Source: Fragum whitleyi (Eukaryota; Mollusca; Bivalvia; Cardiida; Cardiidae). From it: a stretch of DNA of 64,000 bases. The notes under the pieces were generated by a model. That model made no database searches. It had not been told where the DNA came from and was given only the letters and a program-made list of their open reading frames with translations. Below are positions 63,116 to 64,000 of the stretch, one piece after another; position 1 is the stretch's first letter; every line of letters starts with the position of its first letter. The stretch lies in assembly GCA_948146395.1 (NCBI GenBank), contig OX411543.1, positions 72,716,948-72,780,947 of the forward strand, read 5' to 3'. The position numbers were made by a program, and so were the translations under genes.

Positions 63116-64000
63116 GGTACTAAATGTAGTTACTTGAATGACACAAAAATAGCACCAAACAGCTAAATCAATGAGGAGCAAATCAAATATCGCAAATGTA
63201 GCTATAGATAGGAGGTTTAAATTGTCTAACGTTGATCAATGTTGAATCCAGTTTTTGGTAGACGTTTACGTTCACCAGTGTGCCGACAGACGACTATTTA
63301 TTTGGATGACGGTGTCATACACGGATTATATACTATATGTAGAATATCTAAATACCCCTTTTAATTACGAAAGGGCTCGCAAATGTTTACCCACGCGTTT
63401 TGAACTTTCGCGCAAGAAAAATAAGGGCAAGGCTGTGATTCGCCTATTGTGTTTTCTCTTTGTCTAAGGGAGACAACAGCTCACTGGCTTTTTATAGACT
63501 GGTTACTGCCCCCAGTACTACTTCAAGTCATGCCCGGTTTATACAGTGTTGACCAGTTCAGCCTCTTTACTTGTACCACTTTAAACTTCGACCATTCCGT
63601 CATGAAATAAGACTGCATGTTGGAACCAGGGTCACCTTGGTGATTATAGGCTATAGTTTTCCCCACGGTTTTACCAGACTAGCCGTGCAGTGAAAGGACA
63701 AAAAGAAACAGATGACACGTTCGCCTAAAATTACAATTCATTGATATACACGTATATTTTAAGATAAAATCTGAATAAAAAAGCTGAAAGAAATCAAATA
63801 TAATTTCTAATTTATAAATTTTTCCATCAATTTTATATAGGTATTTGTTAGAACTTCGTGTTTTTTCACCCATTCACGTAAACATCCAAATTTCGATTCG
63901 TGTACCAGTTTCTTTACTTCCAAGACGGCGATGCTAAATTTTGGAGCTTAACGGGAAGTAATGTCATAAGAGAACGTATTGACGCGTTTAATTGTAATTA
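63116..64000. other. Host sequence; no gene seen
   Basis: Short frames at 63255-63467 (plus) and 63679-63873 (minus) show no domain or convincing splice sites. Confidence 0.4.

Overview
This is eukaryotic genomic DNA, AT-rich and dense in interspersed repeats, from a marine invertebrate. A bivalve or other mollusc fits best. That guess rests on tRNA-derived SINEs with a GTTAAACCC-type 3' domain, a CTGTCTGTCCGT-rich dispersed repeat and many palindromic MITE-like elements, and it is an inference. No prokaryotic gene organisation is present outside one integrated virus-like element.

Host part, left (1-35,445). A plus-strand multi-exon gene at 2,100-6,359 has three phase-compatible exons encoding the three cysteine-rich modules of an Argos/giant-lens-like secreted protein. 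On the minus strand, exons at 31,112-31,157, 16,065-16,260 and 10,091-10,398 look like parts of a cysteine-rich, PAN/apple-like extracellular protein. The rest is introns, MITEs, foldbacks, a dead LINE (17.3-18.6 kb), a pogo/Tigger-like element (12.5-13.3 kb) and a 3.9-kb foldback (23.9-27.8 kb).

Virus-like element (35,452-48,578). This 13.1-kb Polinton/Maverick (adintovirus-like) insertion has about 440-bp terminal inverted repeats (TIRs) and a 6-bp target duplication with one mismatch (TACCAA/TACAAA). A long minus-strand array carries the packaging ATPase, integrase, minor and major capsid proteins, adenain-type protease and small conserved Polinton proteins. The major capsid, minor capsid and ATPase frames are open. 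The protease, integrase and three smaller genes are broken by single-base frameshifts or one in-frame stop. The protein-primed polymerase is reduced to a decayed 3' remnant, so the copy cannot replicate on its own.

The most interesting signal is how three short genes of this element end. The two outermost genes point outward, the 115-codon one on the left minus strand and the 214-codon one on the right plus strand. Both stop about 33 nt before a metazoan histone-mRNA 3' stem-loop located inside the TIR. Each stem-loop is followed by ACCCA and the histone downstream element CAAGAAAGA. A third short plus-strand gene (46,437-46,674) ends 24 nt before another perfect histone stem-loop. The two outermost genes also share a roughly 70-bp upstream module before their TATA boxes. 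The capsid array instead appears to use an ordinary AATAAA signal. I infer a class of Polinton genes processed by the host SLBP/U7 histone machinery and perhaps expressed in S phase.

Host part, right (48,585-64,000). I recognise no host gene here. It holds a 716-bp tandem duplication, two SINEs, a dead Ty3/gypsy fragment, several MITEs, a 975-bp foldback and a perfect 39-bp inverted pair nearly 4 kb apart.
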